Below are positions 14,015-16,306 of a stretch of 16,306 nt of DNA, one piece after another (positions within the stretch are counted from its first letter, which is position 1; each line of letters starts with the position of its first letter). The translations under genes were made by a program, and so were the position numbers. A model generated the notes under the pieces. It ran no database searches. It had not been told where the DNA came from and was given only the letters and a program-made list of their open reading frames with translations. This DNA is from Candidatus Eiseniibacteriota bacterium (GTDB taxonomy: Bacteria > Eisenbacteria > RBG-16-71-46 > JAFGJU01). Location: assembly GCA_016928935.1 (NCBI GenBank), contig JAFGJU010000189.1, positions 1 through 16,306 on the forward strand, given 5' to 3'.

Positions 14015-14521
14015 ATGCCGCTGGCCGAGGACGGATGCGAGTCGGTGTTTCATTCCGGTAGCGAGGAAGAGACGGCCTCGCTTGGGCGAAGGATTGGCCG
14101 TATCCTGGCCGCGGGTGACGTGGTGGCCCTGACGGGAGAGCTGGGAGCGGGAAAGAGCGTCGTGGCGAGGGGCATCTGCGAGGGCCTGGGGGTGAGGCAG
14201 AAGACTCGGAGCCCCTCCTTCGCGTTCGTGAACCGCTATCGTGGCCCGGTGGACGTTTTTCACGTGGACCTGTACAGAATAGAGGGGCCCGGAGACCTGG
14301 CGAGCCTCGGCCTGGACGACGTACTGTTCGGCCCTCACGTCACATTGATAGAATGGGCCGAGAAATTGGGGCCGGCTGTCTCGTCGCGGGCGCTGGAGGT
14401 TGTGATCGAGACGGTCGGCGAGGACGAACGGAAAATAACGGTCAGGTGCGAGAGCGAAGCCGGCAGGAAGCTCGTCCGGGAGCTGGCGGGGGAGGGGGAG
14501 AGACGTGATAATCGCTGTTGA
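14015..14521 (+). CDS. tsaE: tRNA t6A biosynthesis ATPase TsaE
   Basis: The 168-residue P-loop ATPase drives turnover of the TsaB-TsaD-TsaE complex that installs threonylcarbamoyl on A37 of ANN-decoding tRNAs. Walker A is GELGAGKS at residues 41-48. SPSFAFVNRY, HVDLYRI and IEWAEK are the other family signatures, and length is normal. ATG 14015 is preceded by GGGAG at 14005-14009; the GTG directly before it (14012) is an alternative. The gene lies 88 nt after porX and overlaps tsaB by 17 nt, a common arrangement that suggests coupled translation. TsaD and TsaC are not in the window. Assignment is secure. Confidence 0.95.
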   Translation: MPLAEDGCESVFHSGSEEETASLGRRIGRILAAGDVVALTGELGAGKSVVARGICEGLGVRQKTRSPSFAFVNRYRGPVDVFHVDLYRIEGPGDLASLGLDDVLFGPHVTLIEWAEKLGPAVSSRALEVVIETVGEDERKITVRCESEAGRKLVRELAGEGERRDNRC

Positions 14522-15212
14522 GACGTCCACGACCTTTGCCAGCGCCGCGGCAGTGAGGGACGGGACCCTGCTCGCGGAGACGTGCCTGTTCGCGCCGCAG
14601 GGTCACTGCGAGAACCTGCTGCCGATGCTGGAAACGCTTCTCACCGGCGCCGGGCTCGACCTGGCCCAGGCCACGGCCTTCGCCGTATCGCTGGGTCCGG
14701 GCTCTTTCACGGCCCTGCGCATCGGACTGAGCACGGTCAAGGCGCTGGCGATGGCTTCGCGCAGACCGCTTGTGGGGGTGGGCACGCTTGACGCGCTGGC
14801 CTTCAACGCCGCCGGCCTGTGCAGTCATGTCTGCCCCATAATAGACGCGAAGAGGGGCGAGGTCTTCTACTCGCTCTTCCGGGACGAAAGCGGGCGCCAG
14901 GAGCGACTGCTGGAGTACGGAGCGCAGCGGCCGGACGAGGCAATCGCGCTGCTGTCGTCTTTCATGGCCAGCTCGCCCGAGGGAAAGGTCATCTTTCTGG
15001 GAGACGGAGTGGAGGCGTGCCGGGGGCCCATCGAGGCCCAGTTCGGCGGCCGCGCCATCTTCGCGCCGCCGCACCTCGGGACGCCCCGCGCGTCTGCGGT
15101 CGGGGTGCTGGCGCTTGCGCTCCTCGAGCGGGGTAGGGTAGAAGACGTCGCAGGAGTGGAACCCATATATGTCAGGCGTTCGGACGCGGAGATCAGAAGA
15201 CAAAGACCCTGA
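14505..15212 (+). CDS. tsaB: tRNA t6A biosynthesis protein TsaB
   Basis: TsaB (235 residues) is the ASKHA-fold partner that dimerises with TsaD in t6A synthesis and is not itself catalytic. It begins with IIAVETSTTFASAA, matching the family N-terminus (IL.ldTst...s.a), and carries LGPGSFTALRIGLSTVKALA near residues 63-82, the strongest signature. It starts at GTG with GGAGGGGGAG at 14491-14500, inside the end of tsaE. Its own 3' end overlaps rimI by 44 nt. The tsaE-tsaB-rimI order is a widespread bacterial arrangement and supports all three calls. Confidence 0.95.
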   Translation: MIIAVETSTTFASAAAVRDGTLLAETCLFAPQGHCENLLPMLETLLTGAGLDLAQATAFAVSLGPGSFTALRIGLSTVKALAMASRRPLVGVGTLDALAFNAAGLCSHVCPIIDAKRGEVFYSLFRDESGRQERLLEYGAQRPDEAIALLSSFMASSPEGKVIFLGDGVEACRGPIEAQFGGRAIFAPPHLGTPRASAVGVLALALLERGRVEDVAGVEPIYVRRSDAEIRRQRP

Positions 15213-15690
15213 GCGCTCGACACTGGAAATAAGGCCGATGAGACTGGCGGACGTGGACGAGGTTGCGCTGCTCGAGCGCTGCATCTTTCCTATGCCGTGG
15301 CCGGGTCAGGCCTTCGTGCACGAGCTCAAGGAGGGGCCGACTTCGTTTTGCCTCGTAGCCAGGCAGGGAAGCGTCCTGGCCGGTTACCTTGTCGCCTGGT
15401 TCGTGTACGACGAGGCACACCTGGGAAACATCGCCGTCAGGCCCGAGTTGAGACGCCGCGGAGTGGCGACCAGACTGATGGAGCGGCTTCTGACGGAAGC
15501 CGAGACCAGGTCGGTCAGAAGGATAACGCTGGAAGTCAGGGTCTCGAACATCCAGGCCATCCGCATCTATCACGGTTTCGGATTCAAGGCCGTCTCCATC
15601 CGCAGGGGCTATTACGTTGACAACAGAGAAGACGCCTTTGTAATGTTGAGGGAGTCACCCAGGCCCCGGAGGGAGCAGTGGGAGGATTAG
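15169..15690 (+). CDS. rimI: Ribosomal-protein-alanine N-acetyltransferase (GNAT family)
   Basis: This 173-residue GNAT enzyme should transfer acetyl from acetyl-CoA to a protein N-terminus (S18 in E. coli). IRPMRLADVDEVALLE marks the start of the fold near residue 21. The CoA-binding loop is VRPELRRRGVATRLM (R-R-x-G-x-A type), and LEVRVSNIQAIRIYHGFGF..VS.RRGYY is the RimI C-terminal signature. ATG 15169 overlaps tsaB by 44 nt and has AGGAG at 15152-15156. An internal ATG at 15238 would remove the overlap but would cut into the first strand, so the longer form is preferred. The arginine-rich N-terminal 20 residues and the last dozen residues are outside the core fold. Confidence 0.92.
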   Translation: MSGVRTRRSEDKDPERSTLEIRPMRLADVDEVALLERCIFPMPWPGQAFVHELKEGPTSFCLVARQGSVLAGYLVAWFVYDEAHLGNIAVRPELRRRGVATRLMERLLTEAETRSVRRITLEVRVSNIQAIRIYHGFGFKAVSIRRGYYVDNREDAFVMLRESPRPRREQWED

Positions 15691-15863
15691 GCGGCGCTTC
15701 GGGAGCGGGCAAGGAACGAGCAGTGACGGCGGCCGCCCTGAGGGTTGAGGGGTCTTGCGCGTGAAAGCTCGAGGGGCTCAAGGCTCGCGGACATGAGAGT
15801 TTGAGGAACGGACGGTCGGTGGGACCGAAGGTCCTGAAACCCGTACTTCTGGAGATTTCGACG
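15691..15863. other. 173-nt gap between rimI and accD
   Basis: This GC-rich spacer holds no convincing gene, terminator or consensus promoter. A GTG at 15819 is in frame with accD and could in principle lengthen it by 15 codons, but it has no ribosome site. GGAGA at 15851-15855 serves the TTG at 15864. The gap is the largest in the second half of the window, so accD may be transcribed separately. Confidence 0.5.
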
Positions 15864-16306
15864 TTGGCAGAGGAAGGCGACAAGAAACCCTCGTGGCTGG
15901 AGAAGACCAGCGCGGGCTTGAGGGCCAAGGCCAGGAGAGAGCTCCCCGACGGCCTTTGGACCAAGTGCGACAACTGTCAGGAGTTCATCTACCAGAAGGA
16001 GCTCGAGCGGAACCTCTGGGTCTGCAGGAAGTGCGGCTACCACTTCAGAATATCCGGCCTGGGTTACATTGAGCTCCTGACCGACGAGGGCACGTTCGAA
16101 GAAATGTTCTCCGAAATCACGTCGGACGACCCTCTCAAGTTCAGGGATTCCAAAAGGTACGTCGACAGGATAAGGCAGGCCAAGGAAACCACGGGGCTGT
16201 CGGAGTCGGTCATAACCGGCCTGGCGAAGGCGGGCGGCCACCCGCTGGGCCTCGGAGCCATGGACTTCTCCTTCATGGGAGGCACCCTGGCATCCGCCGT
16301 GGGCGA
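15864..16306 (+). CDS. accD: Acetyl-CoA carboxylase carboxyltransferase subunit beta (3' truncated by window edge)
   Basis: The first 147 residues are visible and the frame runs off the window. AccD, with AccA, moves carboxyl from biotin to acetyl-CoA to give malonyl-CoA, the first committed step of fatty-acid synthesis. The N-terminal four-cysteine zinc ribbon is present as CDNC (35-38) and CRKC (54-57), followed by the family stretch with GYHFRI, the Y.DR...A..KT.L pattern and the start of the crotonase-like core (GAMDFSFMGGTL). SWLEKT near residue 10 is the usual AccD N-terminal feature. The start is TTG with GGAGA spaced 8 nt. Assignment is secure. Confidence 0.95.
   Translation, partial: MAEEGDKKPSWLEKTSAGLRAKARRELPDGLWTKCDNCQEFIYQKELERNLWVCRKCGYHFRISGLGYIELLTDEGTFEEMFSEITSDDPLKFRDSKRYVDRIRQAKETTGLSESVITGLAKAGGHPLGLGAMDFSFMGGTLASAVG

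Noticed and set aside
15819..15863. A longer AccD start at GTG 15819.
   Set aside because: It has no ribosome site, and the added residues do not resemble an AccD N-terminus. TTG 15864 has GGAGA at good spacing.

Overview
This is a GC-rich, gene-dense bacterial window with every supported gene on the + strand. I see no tRNA, rRNA, CRISPR array, insertion sequence or phage gene. The organism looks like an uncultured member of the FCB superphylum or a neighbouring candidate phylum (Eisenbacteria, Latescibacteria or Gemmatimonadota-like). The main clue is a PorX-type receiver-PglZ protein, a family known best from Bacteroidota and relatives, combined with high GC and heavy use of AGG (Arg) and ATA (Ile) codons. 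The phylum assignment is inference.

Region 1 (1-8663) is part of a surface-polysaccharide locus. In order it carries the end of a DUF362 protein, a family-4-type glycosyltransferase resembling the exosortase/PEP-CTERM-associated group, a glutamine-dependent asparagine synthase/amidotransferase, a Gfo/Idh/MocA sugar dehydrogenase, UDP-GlcNAc 2-epimerase (WecB), an extended-SDR nucleotide-sugar epimerase/dehydratase, and a WecA/MraY-like polyprenyl-phosphate sugar-1-phosphate transferase. Together they would make and modify nucleotide sugars, start a lipid-linked glycan and extend it. Two long intergenic gaps (3795-4016 and 6123-6521) contain G-quadruplex motifs and clustered hairpins. The second also has the best promoter candidate of the window. 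A terminator-like hairpin at 8735-8767 follows the last gene.

Region 2 (8798-16306) looks like a long housekeeping and signalling run: a HemC-family protein, serS, a membrane histidine kinase, the PorX-like response regulator/PglZ phosphodiesterase, tsaE, tsaB, rimI and the start of accD. Spacing is short (22-88 nt) or overlapping up to rimI, with a 173-nt gap before accD. TsaE and TsaB belong to tRNA t6A synthesis, RimI to protein N-acetylation, AccD to fatty-acid synthesis and SerS to translation.

The two points most worth following up are these. First, the HemC-family protein keeps the fold signature but has lost the cofactor-attachment cysteine and nearly all active-site arginines, so it is probably not a porphobilinogen deaminase. 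Second, a PorX-type regulator sits next to its own probable histidine kinase inside an operon of essential genes, an unusual context for a protein studied mainly as a type IX secretion regulator.
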